The notes beneath the pieces were generated by a model. It saw only the letters and a program-made list of their open reading frames with translations. It was not told the origin of the DNA and did not search any database. From Fidelibacterota bacterium UBA2980 (GTDB lineage Bacteria > Fidelibacterota > Marinisomatia > Marinisomatales > Marinisomataceae), in NCBI GenBank assembly GCA_002348725.1, contig DEAO01000016.1, positions 1-28,998 of the forward strand: a stretch of DNA of 28,998 bases. Direction: 5' to 3'. This document shows positions 1 through 9,552 of the stretch, piece by piece. Positions within the stretch are counted from its first letter, which is position 1. Every line of letters begins with the position of its first letter. Made by a program: the position numbers and the translations under genes.

Positions 1-930
<930 letters not shown>

Positions 931-945
931 ATATTTTAAGTTTGT

Positions 946-963
946 TTGGTGCCGAAGCACCAA
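946..963 (-). promoter_or_regulatory. Perfect hairpin with UUCG loop just upstream of 16S
   Basis: The minus strand reads TTGGTGC-TTCG-GCACCAA: a 7-bp perfect stem closed by a TTCG tetraloop, which is very stable in RNA when closed by C-G. It lies about 15-30 bases before the 16S 5' end. No T-run follows it in the direction of transcription, so it does not look like a terminator. A leader structure for processing or folding of the precursor rRNA is the likeliest role; that role is inference. Confidence 0.6.
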
Positions 964-1036
964 GTTGTCTAACTGCAGGATTTAAAGCTCAAAGGTTCTA
1001 CATATATCAAATTTTCAAATATCTAAATAAAAAGTA

Positions 1037-1058
1037 TGCGTAATGATTTTTTTACGCA
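1037..1058 (-). terminator. Possible weak terminator after nupC
   Basis: An inverted repeat TGCGTAA / TTACGCA (7-bp arms, 8-base loop) is followed on the minus strand by TACTTTTTATTT. The stem has only three G-C pairs, so it would be a weak terminator. It sits about 75 bases past the nupC stop and before the rRNA, where a terminator or an rRNA promoter element would both make sense. Confidence 0.3.
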
Positions 1059-1130
1059 AAGCCTCGAAAATTATTATCATTGAGAGAGATTACCAAACAA
1101 AAAATAAAAAAAATTATATTATTTTTTTGA

Positions 1131-2348
1131 CTATAAAAGCATGCCTGCAATAGTTGCAGTTAACCATGATGCTAAAGCGCCTCCAAACATAGCTTTTGTG
1201 ACGAGCTTTGCAAGGTCTTTGCTACGATTAGGAGCCATTCCCCCAATTCCCCCTAATTGTATGCCAATAGAACCAAAGTTTGCAAAACCGCACAATGCAT
1301 AGCTAGCAATGATTGCAGTTCTATCAGAAATTTGTCCTTCAGCTAAGACTTTTTGTAGATCGCCGAATGCAATTAATTCAGTTAAAACAATCTTTTTTCC
1401 CATTAACATACCTAAGATACCAGCTTCTGACCAAGGAACCCCCATGGTCCATGCTAATGGTTTAAAAATAAAACCAAGTAAAGCTTCCATTGATGTATCA
1501 AAGAATAGTAACAAATAATTTATCATGGCTACAAATGACAAGAATGCTATAAGCATTGCAGCAATATTACCGGCTAACTTTAATCCTGCAGTTGCTCCAT
1601 TGCCAAGAGCTTCCATTGCATTTGTAGTTGTTTGCTCAACTTCAATATTTAAGTCACCCATAGTATCAGATTTTTCTGTTTCTGGATAAATAATTTTAGC
1701 AATAACTAAAGCTGCAGGAGCAGACATCACTGATGCAGTTAACAAATGACCAGCAATACCTGGAATATCTGATAACCAACTTACATAAATAGCTAGTATT
1801 CCACCGGCAGCTGTAGCAAAACCTCCTGTCATCACCGCCATTAATTCTGATTTAGTCATTTTGTTAACAAAAGGCCTGACCATTAATGGAGCTTCTGTTT
1901 GACCAAGGAAGATATTTGCTGACACACTTAAAGATTCAGTTCCGCTTATAAACATAGTTTTTTGAAATATTCTTGCAAAAATTCTGACCACTCTCTGTAT
2001 TATACCAAAATGGTACAATACACTTATAATACTTGAAAAAAATATTATTGTAGGAAGTGTACGAAATGCAAAATTTTCTAAAGATGGATGCACGCTACCA
2101 GAAACATAAGATTTAAATAAAAATGTACTACCTGAATCTGCAAATGATACTAAAGTAGTAATTGCATTATCTAAAGCTCTAAAAATAGGCTCACCAAAAG
2201 GTGTGCCAAGTATAAAAAATGCAAGAAAAAACTGTAGACCTATTCCGGAAAGAACTGTTTTGAAATTGATTGCCTTTCTATTGTCAGATAATAAAAAAGC
2301 AATGCCTAAAAGAGTAAATATTCCAATAAATGCAGTAAGTCTTTCCAT
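1131..2348 (-). CDS. nupC: NupC-family concentrative nucleoside transporter (CNT)
   Basis: An inner-membrane symporter of 405 residues, the normal size for bacterial CNT proteins, which take up nucleosides with Na+ or H+. It is hydrophobic throughout. The nucleoside-binding motif GQTEAPL is at residues 149-155 and CGFANFGSIG at 353-362, keeping the Gln-Thr-Glu and Phe-x-Asn-x-x-Ser residues that contact nucleoside in the Vibrio cholerae CNT structure. The second family motif, usually GxKxxxNEFVA, reads GKKIVLTELIAF at 317-328: the Asn is Thr323, while the key Glu (324) is kept. The ATG lies 10 bases after the trigger factor stop, so the two are probably co-transcribed. It has no obvious Shine-Dalgarno. 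The family is certain; substrate preference and coupling ion cannot be read. Confidence 0.93.
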   Translation of the reverse strand: MERLTAFIGIFTLLGIAFLLSDNRKAINFKTVLSGIGLQFFLAFFILGTPFGEPIFRALDNAITTLVSFADSGSTFLFKSYVSGSVHPSLENFAFRTLPTIIFFSSIISVLYHFGIIQRVVRIFARIFQKTMFISGTESLSVSANIFLGQTEAPLMVRPFVNKMTKSELMAVMTGGFATAAGGILAIYVSWLSDIPGIAGHLLTASVMSAPAALVIAKIIYPETEKSDTMGDLNIEVEQTTTNAMEALGNGATAGLKLAGNIAAMLIAFLSFVAMINYLLLFFDTSMEALLGFIFKPLAWTMGVPWSEAGILGMLMGKKIVLTELIAFGDLQKVLAEGQISDRTAIIASYALCGFANFGSIGIQLGGIGGMAPNRSKDLAKLVTKAMFGGALASWLTATIAGMLL

Positions 2349-2358
2349 AATTTATGTA

Positions 2359-3645
2359 CTATTGATTATGCTGATTTTGCAATTCAGATGTATCAACATC
2401 TTTGTCAATAACTTTTGTGTTCTTTTTTAATAAGTCTAATATTTTTTCATCAAGAAGATCATCGGATAATTTATTCTTATTAGATTCTTTTTTGTAAAAT
2501 CTTTCAATCTCACTTTTTTGCTCTTTATTTTTTTCAATAGCATCAGCAATAAAAGCATCGACTTTTTCTTCTTCAATTTCTAGTTTGAAATCCTCAATAA
2601 TAGCTTTTCGTAGTAAAAACCATTTTAAATTGTTTTCAGCAAAAGTTTTATACTGTTCTTTTATCTGACTTTCTTCAAGATTTTCTCCTTGAGGACTAGA
2701 TTTCACTTCATTAACAATATTTGCAAGATATGAATCAAACATTGAAGAAGGCAAAATTGGATTCACTAATTTTATAAACTGATCAATGACAGCTGAATTA
2801 AACATTTCTTGAGATTTTCTTTCATATTCTTTTTGAATACTTTCTTTAATTTTCTCTTTGAATTCTTCAACATTTTTGCAATCCGGGGCCATTTTTTTTG
2901 CAAAATCATCATTCAACTCAGGTGGAATTCGCCTTTCAATTGAGTGGATCAAAACTTTAAAAGTTTGATTCTGGTTTTCTGAATCAATAGTAATTTGAAC
3001 TTCATCGCCAACGCTTTTATTTAATAAAATATCTTTATTGGATCCAATAATTGGTTCCTGTCCTATAGCAAGAAATTTTTTTTCAGCTTTCTTGCCGATA
3101 ATTGGCAGACCAGAAGTATCTAATTCTTGCAGGTCAACCATAAGAAAATCTCCATCTTCCGATCCTTTGTCAATTTTTTTAATCTCACTTTGAGACATAA
3201 GCATATTATTGATTGTGTCTTCTACTTCTTTTTCATTAGAAATGAAGTTCATTTTTTCAGCAGAGACCATATTTTTTTTGAATTTTGGCAATAAAAGGTC
3301 AGGTTCTATTTCAAATTCTGCTTTGAAAGACAAATCTTTTTCATATGAAAAATCTATATCTTTAAGTGATGCTTGATTGATCGGGTTTAATTTCTCTTTT
3401 TGTAAAGATAAGATATAGTATTTTTCACAGAAATCTTGAACAAACGTATACTCTATGTTTGGTAAATATTGACTCATAAGAATATTATCTGGAATTTTCC
3501 CTTTTCTAAATCCTGAAACTTTAATCTCTTTAGAGGTTTTCTTTTTGGCAGATTCAAAATCTTCTTTAATATCTTTCCATGGTACAGAAATGGATAATTC
3601 GTAAGTGAAATCATTCACTTTTTTTGATTTTACTTTCAAATTCAT
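2359..3645 (-). CDS. tig: Trigger factor, ribosome-associated chaperone
   Basis: A protein of 428 residues, matching the usual 430 or so. The N-terminal ribosome-binding domain carries the signature GFRKGKIP at residues 45-52, the loop that docks on ribosomal protein L23 beside the exit tunnel. A divergent FKBP-like domain follows (about 150-240), then the helical C-terminal chaperone arms containing the conserved stretch RIPPELNDDFAKKM. It helps nascent proteins fold in the cytoplasm. Its ATG directly follows the TAA of the upstream 143-residue gene (TAAATG), and nupC follows 10 bases after its stop. The clpP-clpX genes that often follow tig are absent here. Confidence 0.96.
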   Translation of the reverse strand: MNLKVKSKKVNDFTYELSISVPWKDIKEDFESAKKKTSKEIKVSGFRKGKIPDNILMSQYLPNIEYTFVQDFCEKYYILSLQKEKLNPINQASLKDIDFSYEKDLSFKAEFEIEPDLLLPKFKKNMVSAEKMNFISNEKEVEDTINNMLMSQSEIKKIDKGSEDGDFLMVDLQELDTSGLPIIGKKAEKKFLAIGQEPIIGSNKDILLNKSVGDEVQITIDSENQNQTFKVLIHSIERRIPPELNDDFAKKMAPDCKNVEEFKEKIKESIQKEYERKSQEMFNSAVIDQFIKLVNPILPSSMFDSYLANIVNEVKSSPQGENLEESQIKEQYKTFAENNLKWFLLRKAIIEDFKLEIEEEKVDAFIADAIEKNKEQKSEIERFYKKESNKNKLSDDLLDEKILDLLKKNTKVIDKDVDTSELQNQHNQ

Positions 3646-4077
3646 TTATTGTTTAAGCCTATATGTACAACCTTCAATGGTTTTAATAAATGAATCTAAT
3701 TGGGTCTTTGTACATATTAACTCTTCTAATGGTTCATAAGAATCCGAAGGGTACGATTCTTCATCATAATCTCTTAAAAAATTTGATTCAAGTTTTATAA
3801 TCATATCTTGTAAAACTTGTTTATGAAGATTTTTACTTCTTAAAAAGTTAATCTGGAGATTAATCTTTCCATTAGATGACAATCTAAACAATGGAAGCAT
3901 ACCATGATCTGAATTGCATCTATAGGTCATAGTGCCAAAATCATCTCCAGTACCCCATGATAAGTCATCTGATGTTTTTTCAGAAAAATCAATAAGATCA
4001 AGACATATTATAACTATATCGTTTTCACAAGTTTCGTTTATATGATTGATAAAGCTTTCTTTTGACCATTGTGTCAT
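3646..4077 (-). CDS. Uncharacterised 143-residue protein upstream of tig
   Basis: I do not recognise this gene. It is a soluble protein of 143 residues with no signal peptide or membrane helix. It has an N-terminal helix-strand segment (1-30), a central WGTG (41-44) followed by an aromatic-rich beta stretch ending LFRLSSNGKINLQINF (63-78), and an acidic, proline-containing C-terminal part. The order WGxG, then a strand, then LF-x-GxxxIxF recalls a small beta domain found in some uncharacterised proteins and at the C-terminus of some nuclease-associated proteins; this is from memory and untested. It has an SD-like AAGGGA about 9 bases before the ATG, and its stop abuts the trigger factor start, so it is very likely a real gene in the tig operon. 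Confidence 0.75.
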   Translation of the reverse strand: MTQWSKESFINHINETCENDIVIICLDLIDFSEKTSDDLSWGTGDDFGTMTYRCNSDHGMLPLFRLSSNGKINLQINFLRSKNLHKQVLQDMIIKLESNFLRDYDEESYPSDSYEPLEELICTKTQLDSFIKTIEGCTYRLKQ

Positions 4078-4159
4078 ACGTAAATATCCCTTCAGCGATT
4101 AGAATTGAATTGACGAGAATTTACAAAAAACGGTATTCTTTTAAAAAAGAAATCTTAAT

Positions 4160-6511
4160 TTAATTTCTAAGTGGTTTTCCTGTTTTTAAGAAATGTGCAA
4201 TACGATCTTGGGTCTTTTTCTCTCCAGCTAAAGACATAAAACATTCTCTTTCAATATCAAGAAGATATTGTTCATCAACTTTCGACATCATACCACCCTT
4301 CTTTCCACCGCTGATAATATCAGCAGTTTTTAAAGCGATTAATTCATCGTGTTCAGATATTTTACCTTGAGCTCTCATCATCTTAGTATTTACTTGAACC
4401 ATTGTTCTAAGAGCCATTCCAGGCATTGTTAAGTCATCACGATATTTTGGTGGTTTATAACCATTGTCACTCATTTCTATTACTTTCATTTTAGCAGTAG
4501 CTAATAAATGATCTGAATTCATAAGAATCGTATCACTTTTTCTAAGGAAACCTTTCTTTACTGCATCAGTTGCACTGCGAGATACGCTTAATGGATTAAT
4601 TACTTCAACAGCTTTTCTAGCAACAAGCATATTAACATTTTTAGCATCATTATTTTCAAGCAAATTAAGAATCACTCTTAAATGACCACCCGCACCAGGT
4701 ACAAGGCCTACACCTGCTTCAACTAAGCCAGCATACAGTTCTCCTGAAGCAACTGAATGATTTGAACAAGCATAAAATTCCAGACCACCACCTAATGCAA
4801 AATTAAATGGACAAGAAACTACTGGATGCTTGGAATGTCTTATGCGTTGAGTTAAATCTTGCATTTGTTTTGTACCAAGTTCCATAAGATTCAGATTTCC
4901 GCTATCAATTGCTACTTTGAAATCATTAACATTTGCTCCTGCGGACCAATTGTTTCCTTGATGGCCAACAACAAGACCTTTGTACTTACCGGAATCAAGT
5001 AAATCCATAGCATGAGACATAACTTCAACCATTGATCTATCAATAGGATTCATTTGTGGAACAAAAATAGAATGGAATTCTACATTTAATACACCATCTC
5101 CAATATCATGAATGCTAGCACTCCAATCTCTTTTTAGAGTATGCTTAGAATTCTTATACAAATTAAGATTTAATGTCTTTTCACTTGGTTTATGTTCTAT
5201 TGCTTCTTTCTTTAATGGACACCAATAAGTCATTCTTCCATCTTTAGTTTCATAAAATGATTTTCTTCCAGAAGAAAGCATTTCTTCTATCCAAGCAGGA
5301 ACTTTTCTATTTTCTGTTTTCATTTTTTCAACAGATTTCTCAACTCCAATAGCATCCCAAGATTCAAATATTCCTATCTGTCTTGTAAAACCCCATTTCA
5401 TAGTATTGTCAATTTCAATAATGCTATCGGCAATCTCTGGAATCATTTCTGCCGTATAGATCAACATTGGAGCATTGCATTCCCATAGAAATTTTGCAGC
5501 TTTATCATCTAGGAATGTTATTGCTTCTAACCTTGTCTTTAAATCTTTAATGCCTTTTCCTACTCTAAGTGTATCAAATATGCTTTTCTTGGTAGGGGTA
5601 TATTCCAGAGTATCAAAATCCAAAGAAAGAATCTGTTTTCCTTCTTTTTTGTACCATCCTGCACCTGTTTTTTGACCCAATCTTCCATCTTCAACAAGTT
5701 TTATCAATAGATCGTGGGCTTTAAATTTTTCTCTTTCTTGTTCGCTTTCTGTTGTAACTCTATCGTACATATTGTTAGATACATTAAGCGCTGTATCTAG
5801 ACCAACAATATCTTGGGTTCTGAAATATGCACTTTTTGCATTTCCAATAAAAGTTCCAGTAAGTGCATCTACATCTTCAACAGATAATCCCATTTCTAAT
5901 GCTTTTTCAAGAATAAGTCTACCATTTGCATTAATTAATCGATTTCCAATAAATCCTGGGGTATCTTTTGCATGGACAATGCCTTTTCCTAATATAGTTT
6001 CTCCAAAATAAGCAACTGCATCATAGATATCATCAGATGTCTTGTCACCTTTAACTAACTCTAAAAGTTTTAAATATCTAGGAGGATTAAAAAAGTGAGT
6101 GATAAGAAATCTCTCCTGTACATCATCAGGAAGAACTTCAACAAGGTTTGCTAAAGGAATGCCTGATGTATTTGATGTTAGAATCGCATCTTTTTTTAAA
6201 TGAGGTAATAATTTTTTATATACATCATGTTTAATCTCAATTTTTTCTGCAACTGCTTCAATAATGAGGTCACAATCATTGAGTTTTTCTAAATCGTTAT
6301 CATATGTACATGCAGTAATTAAAGATACATTCTTCTTACTAAATAAAGGTGCAGGTTTTAAGCTTGTTAAAGCATCTACTCCTTTTTTTGCTAGCTCTTC
6401 ATTAATATCGAATAATAATGATGGAATACCAGCATTTGATAGATGTCCAGCAATCTGTGCACCCATAACTCCAGCGCCTAATACTGCACATTTTTTAATC
6501 TCAATAGACAT
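4160..6511 (-). CDS. fadN: 3-hydroxyacyl-CoA dehydrogenase / enoyl-CoA hydratase fusion
   Basis: A bifunctional beta-oxidation enzyme of 783 residues: hydration of trans-2-enoyl-CoA, then NAD-dependent oxidation of the 3-hydroxyacyl-CoA. Domain order is dehydrogenase first, hydratase last, the reverse of E. coli FadB but like Bacillus FadN. The Rossmann motif GAGVMG is at 12-17. The dehydrogenase signature THFFNPPRYLKLLELV holds the catalytic pair His139 and Glu151. In the C-terminal crotonase domain (about 470-650), the oxyanion-hole segment WSAGANVNDF starts at 522, and both catalytic glutamates are present: Glu578 in GGGLE and Glu598 in LVEAGVGLVPGAGG. The ATG directly follows the thiolase TAA, so it is the last gene of the fad operon. 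The symbol follows Bacillus because of domain order. Confidence 0.94.
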   Translation of the reverse strand: MSIEIKKCAVLGAGVMGAQIAGHLSNAGIPSLLFDINEELAKKGVDALTSLKPAPLFSKKNVSLITACTYDNDLEKLNDCDLIIEAVAEKIEIKHDVYKKLLPHLKKDAILTSNTSGIPLANLVEVLPDDVQERFLITHFFNPPRYLKLLELVKGDKTSDDIYDAVAYFGETILGKGIVHAKDTPGFIGNRLINANGRLILEKALEMGLSVEDVDALTGTFIGNAKSAYFRTQDIVGLDTALNVSNNMYDRVTTESEQEREKFKAHDLLIKLVEDGRLGQKTGAGWYKKEGKQILSLDFDTLEYTPTKKSIFDTLRVGKGIKDLKTRLEAITFLDDKAAKFLWECNAPMLIYTAEMIPEIADSIIEIDNTMKWGFTRQIGIFESWDAIGVEKSVEKMKTENRKVPAWIEEMLSSGRKSFYETKDGRMTYWCPLKKEAIEHKPSEKTLNLNLYKNSKHTLKRDWSASIHDIGDGVLNVEFHSIFVPQMNPIDRSMVEVMSHAMDLLDSGKYKGLVVGHQGNNWSAGANVNDFKVAIDSGNLNLMELGTKQMQDLTQRIRHSKHPVVSCPFNFALGGGLEFYACSNHSVASGELYAGLVEAGVGLVPGAGGHLRVILNLLENNDAKNVNMLVARKAVEVINPLSVSRSATDAVKKGFLRKSDTILMNSDHLLATAKMKVIEMSDNGYKPPKYRDDLTMPGMALRTMVQVNTKMMRAQGKISEHDELIALKTADIISGGKKGGMMSKVDEQYLLDIERECFMSLAGEKKTQDRIAHFLKTGKPLRN

Positions 6512-7645
6512 TTATTCGCCCCTTTTAATAATTGTAGTAATTCCCATTCCAGTTCCAACGCACATGGTTGCAAGTCCCATTGATTTATCTTGCTGTTCCA
6601 TAACATTTAACAATGTGGTAATAATTCTAGTACCAGAAATACCTAATGGATGACCTAAAGCAACTGCACCTCCATTAAGATTTATTTGATTGATATCCCA
6701 ATCTGCTTTCTTAATACAATAAAGAGATTGCGCAGCAAATGCTTCATTAATTTCCATTGCATCAATATCATTGATAGTTAAACCAGTATTTTTTAAAGCT
6801 TTTTCTGTAGCTGGAATTGGGCCAGATCCAAACATCCTCCAGTTCACGCCTGCAACAGCTCTTCCCTCAACTGAAGCTCTAATTTTTAATCCATGTTCTT
6901 TAGCGTATTCTTCGCTCGTTAAAAGCATTGCAGATGCACCAATAGAAAAAGGACTACTTGTTGCAGCTGTTACAGTTCCATCAGCTCTAAAGGCTGGATT
7001 TAATGATTTAATCTTCTCAACATTAGGTTTTTTTGGACCAGTATCTTTTTCAAAGATTGATCCATCTTCTAAAGTAATTGGAATAATTTCATTATCAAAT
7101 TTTCCAGCTTCTTGAGCGGCTAATGCTTTTTCATGAGAATTGATTGCAAAATCTTCTTGTTCTTCTCTTGAAATGTTTAATTCATCAGCAAGCAATTCAG
7201 CTCCTTCACCCATAGATATATAGTAATCTTCTTCAGCAAGTTTAACATTAAAATCAGGAGCAAATCCTCCTTGTGGAATTGTAAACATATCTTCAACTCC
7301 TCCAGCAATACCAACTTGAATATCTCCAGCTTCAATTGCGCTACTAACAAGATGTAAAGAAGTCATAGCTGAACCGCAGTATCTATTAATTACATTTGCA
7401 GCAGCAGTATCTGGTATACCAGCTAAGATTGATGCGCCTCTTGCTACTAACATTCCTGTAGGCCCTTCAGGAAAAGCACATCCCAAAGAAACATCTTCTA
7501 TTGCATTGACATCTAAATTTTCATTACGATCTAGGAGACCTTTGATAACCTGACCAGCAATTTCATCTGATCTATTGCCAATCAAAGAACTTCCTTTGGT
7601 TCCAATGGCTGATCTTACGCCATCAACAATAACAGCTTTACTCAT
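6512..7645 (-). CDS. fadA: Acetyl-CoA acyltransferase (thiolase)
   Basis: It cleaves 3-ketoacyl-CoA with CoA in the last step of beta-oxidation. At 377 residues it is slightly shorter than the usual 390 or so. The nucleophilic Cys90 is in NRYCGSAM; NEAF (300-303), GHPLG with His332, and Cys362 in MCVGTGMG complete the thiolase active site. The segment GTVTAATSSPFSIGAS departs from the more usual GTVTAgNsS..-DGA form, losing the Asp; whether this matters is unknown. The start has a textbook Shine-Dalgarno, AAGGAG, 6 bases before the ATG. It lies 12 bases after the acyl-CoA dehydrogenase gene and abuts fadN. The biosynthetic direction (acetoacetyl-CoA) is possible in principle, but the operon argues for degradation. 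Confidence 0.94.
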   Translation of the reverse strand: MSKAVIVDGVRSAIGTKGSSLIGNRSDEIAGQVIKGLLDRNENLDVNAIEDVSLGCAFPEGPTGMLVARGASILAGIPDTAAANVINRYCGSAMTSLHLVSSAIEAGDIQVGIAGGVEDMFTIPQGGFAPDFNVKLAEEDYYISMGEGAELLADELNISREEQEDFAINSHEKALAAQEAGKFDNEIIPITLEDGSIFEKDTGPKKPNVEKIKSLNPAFRADGTVTAATSSPFSIGASAMLLTSEEYAKEHGLKIRASVEGRAVAGVNWRMFGSGPIPATEKALKNTGLTINDIDAMEINEAFAAQSLYCIKKADWDINQINLNGGAVALGHPLGISGTRIITTLLNVMEQQDKSMGLATMCVGTGMGITTIIKRGE

Positions 7646-7657
7646 TTATAACTCCTT

Positions 7658-9535
7658 TTAATAATTTTTAATTGGATATCCAAGTGCTTCAACAGTTTTT
7701 TCACCAATAATTTTCTTCATCTCTATGGTATCTGTATTGAGAAGCAGTCTTTTTCCTAATTTTTCTAATTTATCCTGAATATCTTGTGGAATATTTCCTT
7801 CAAAAATACGGTTTAATATTCTTCTAGCATGTTCCATAACTCTTGGGCCTTCTTCTCCAACATATGCTTGCAAACAAAGACTAGGTAATTCATCACCACG
7901 TTTTTTATAAAGCTCAGTATTTTGTAATACTCTATTCATAGTTCCATCAGCTACATAGGAAAAAATTAACATATCAGCTAAATTTTCCATAACCATCTGT
8001 TCAACACCAATATCCTGCCCAAATTTGCTTAAAGCTTCATTTAAAGCAATAGCATAAATTGCTTTTGATGCTTCAATACACTCAGCTTCTGGCTTGTAAT
8101 CACCAACATATCCACTATCAACTCCATTAGATGAATATTCATCAATTTGATTTAAATATTCTCTAAGACCTAGCTCTCCAGTAAGAGTTTTTGTAATTAT
8201 GTCTCTGCAACAAAGCATTCTATTAATTTCGTTTGTTCCTTCCCAAATGCGATTAATACGTTCATCACGATATCCACGTGCCATAGGATATTCTTCGATG
8301 AAACCATATCCACCAAAAACCTGTAAACAATGATCAATAACTTCTCTAGTTGATTCACTGCCATATACCTTAACCATAGAATTTTCAGCAATGAATCGTT
8401 CAGTTGTATTACCTTGTTTAACATAATATTCTTTATCGTTTTCATCTAATTCATTAATGGCATCTTGCTGTTGTCCAATCGTATCATAGCACATGCTATC
8501 TAATGTATATGTTCTAACAACACAATCACCTAATTTTTCTTTAATAGAGCCAAAATTAGATATGCTTTGTCCAAATGCTTTTCGCTCCTTAGCATATTCT
8601 GCAGCTGCTTGAATTGCAAGCGTTTGACCGCCCATAGCACCTGCTCCAAGTTTAAATCTTCCAATATTTAATCCACAAAATGCTGGACCAGCGCCCTCTC
8701 CAACTTGACCAAGCAAGTTTTCTACAGGGACTTTACAATCTTTGAAATATAATGGAGTTGTTGATGAGCCATGCATGCCCATTTTCTTTTCTTCAGCGCC
8801 AATTTCAAATCCAGGAGTACCTTTTTCAATAACAATAGATGAAAATTTTCCATCAATCTTTAGTGCAACTGTAAATACATCTGCCCATGCTCCATTAGAA
8901 ATAAAAATTTTCTGGCCATTTACTATATAGTGTTTGCCATCATCAGAAAGAACTCCTGTAGTTTTAGAGTTGACTGCATCAGATCCAGCTTCAGGTTCAG
9001 TTAATCCAAATGCAGCAATTTTTTCCCCACTACAAATTCCGGGAAGCCACTTTTCTTTTTGTGCATCATTTCCATACCAAATAATTCCTAAACTTCCAAT
9101 AGAGGTCTGTACATTCCAAATAGTTGTAAAAGATGAGTTTCCACCTTTGGCAATCCCCTCAGCTAAAATACACATTCCTGTTTTGCTCATAGCAGAACCA
9201 CCATATTTCTCAGGAACATCTACTCCTAACAATCCTAACTCACCCATTTTCTTTAACAGTTTACGAACTAGTTCTTCATTTTTTTCTTCAAGCTTATCAT
9301 GAGCTATAGGTAAAATTTCATTTTCTGCAAAATCAGACATTAATTCATAGATAGCTTTCTCATCATCTGAAAATTCTTCTTTACAAAATACTTTTCTATC
9401 TCCAACTCTTGTTGTTAAAAATCTTCCACCCGTTTTTATAGCATTCAAATCTGGTGCTTGAGAAGAAGTGGATTGCTCCTCATTCTTATTATCTATATTT
9501 TTATCTTCTGTTATTGTTTGTTGCTGTTCTGACAT
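7658..9535 (-). CDS. fadE: Acyl-CoA dehydrogenase, long VLCAD-like form
   Basis: This FAD enzyme oxidises acyl-CoA to trans-2-enoyl-CoA in the first step of beta-oxidation. At 625 residues it is of the long class (like Bacillus FadE or mitochondrial VLCAD/ACAD9) with a C-terminal extension of about 170 residues after the standard fold. Visible motifs are the FAD/substrate segment GLTEPEAGSD (177-186), GGYGFIEEYPMAR (408-420) and the catalytic base Glu432 in WEGTNEINR. The first 30 residues are a polar Gln/Asn/Glu/Ser tail, probably disordered. An AAGGA Shine-Dalgarno lies about 8 bases before the ATG. The gene sits 17 bases downstream of the TetR gene. The C-terminal part may mediate dimer or membrane contact, as in VLCAD; that is by analogy. 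Confidence 0.95.
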   Translation of the reverse strand: MSEQQQTITEDKNIDNKNEEQSTSSQAPDLNAIKTGGRFLTTRVGDRKVFCKEEFSDDEKAIYELMSDFAENEILPIAHDKLEEKNEELVRKLLKKMGELGLLGVDVPEKYGGSAMSKTGMCILAEGIAKGGNSSFTTIWNVQTSIGSLGIIWYGNDAQKEKWLPGICSGEKIAAFGLTEPEAGSDAVNSKTTGVLSDDGKHYIVNGQKIFISNGAWADVFTVALKIDGKFSSIVIEKGTPGFEIGAEEKKMGMHGSSTTPLYFKDCKVPVENLLGQVGEGAGPAFCGLNIGRFKLGAGAMGGQTLAIQAAAEYAKERKAFGQSISNFGSIKEKLGDCVVRTYTLDSMCYDTIGQQQDAINELDENDKEYYVKQGNTTERFIAENSMVKVYGSESTREVIDHCLQVFGGYGFIEEYPMARGYRDERINRIWEGTNEINRMLCCRDIITKTLTGELGLREYLNQIDEYSSNGVDSGYVGDYKPEAECIEASKAIYAIALNEALSKFGQDIGVEQMVMENLADMLIFSYVADGTMNRVLQNTELYKKRGDELPSLCLQAYVGEEGPRVMEHARRILNRIFEGNIPQDIQDKLEKLGKRLLLNTDTIEMKKIIGEKTVEALGYPIKNY

Positions 9536-9552
9536 ACTTACTTCCTTCTTAT

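Larger units (their letters stand above)
931..1130 (-). promoter_or_regulatory. rRNA operon leader and promoter region
   Basis: These 200 bases between the nupC stop and the 16S gene must hold the rRNA promoter, because nupC and the rRNA lie on the same strand. No convincing -35/-10 pair stands out. On the minus strand a GAGCTTTAAA stretch (981-990) weakly resembles an rRNA boxA antitermination element. Two hairpins are visible and listed separately (946-963 and 1037-1058). The T- and A-rich stretch next to nupC (1100-1128) has no recognisable gene. Confidence 0.5.

Noticed and set aside
4136..4151. TTCTTTT/AAAAGAA inverted repeat as a terminator after fadN
   Set aside because: The loop would be only two bases and the stem has just two G-C pairs; too weak in such AT-rich DNA, although a T-run follows.
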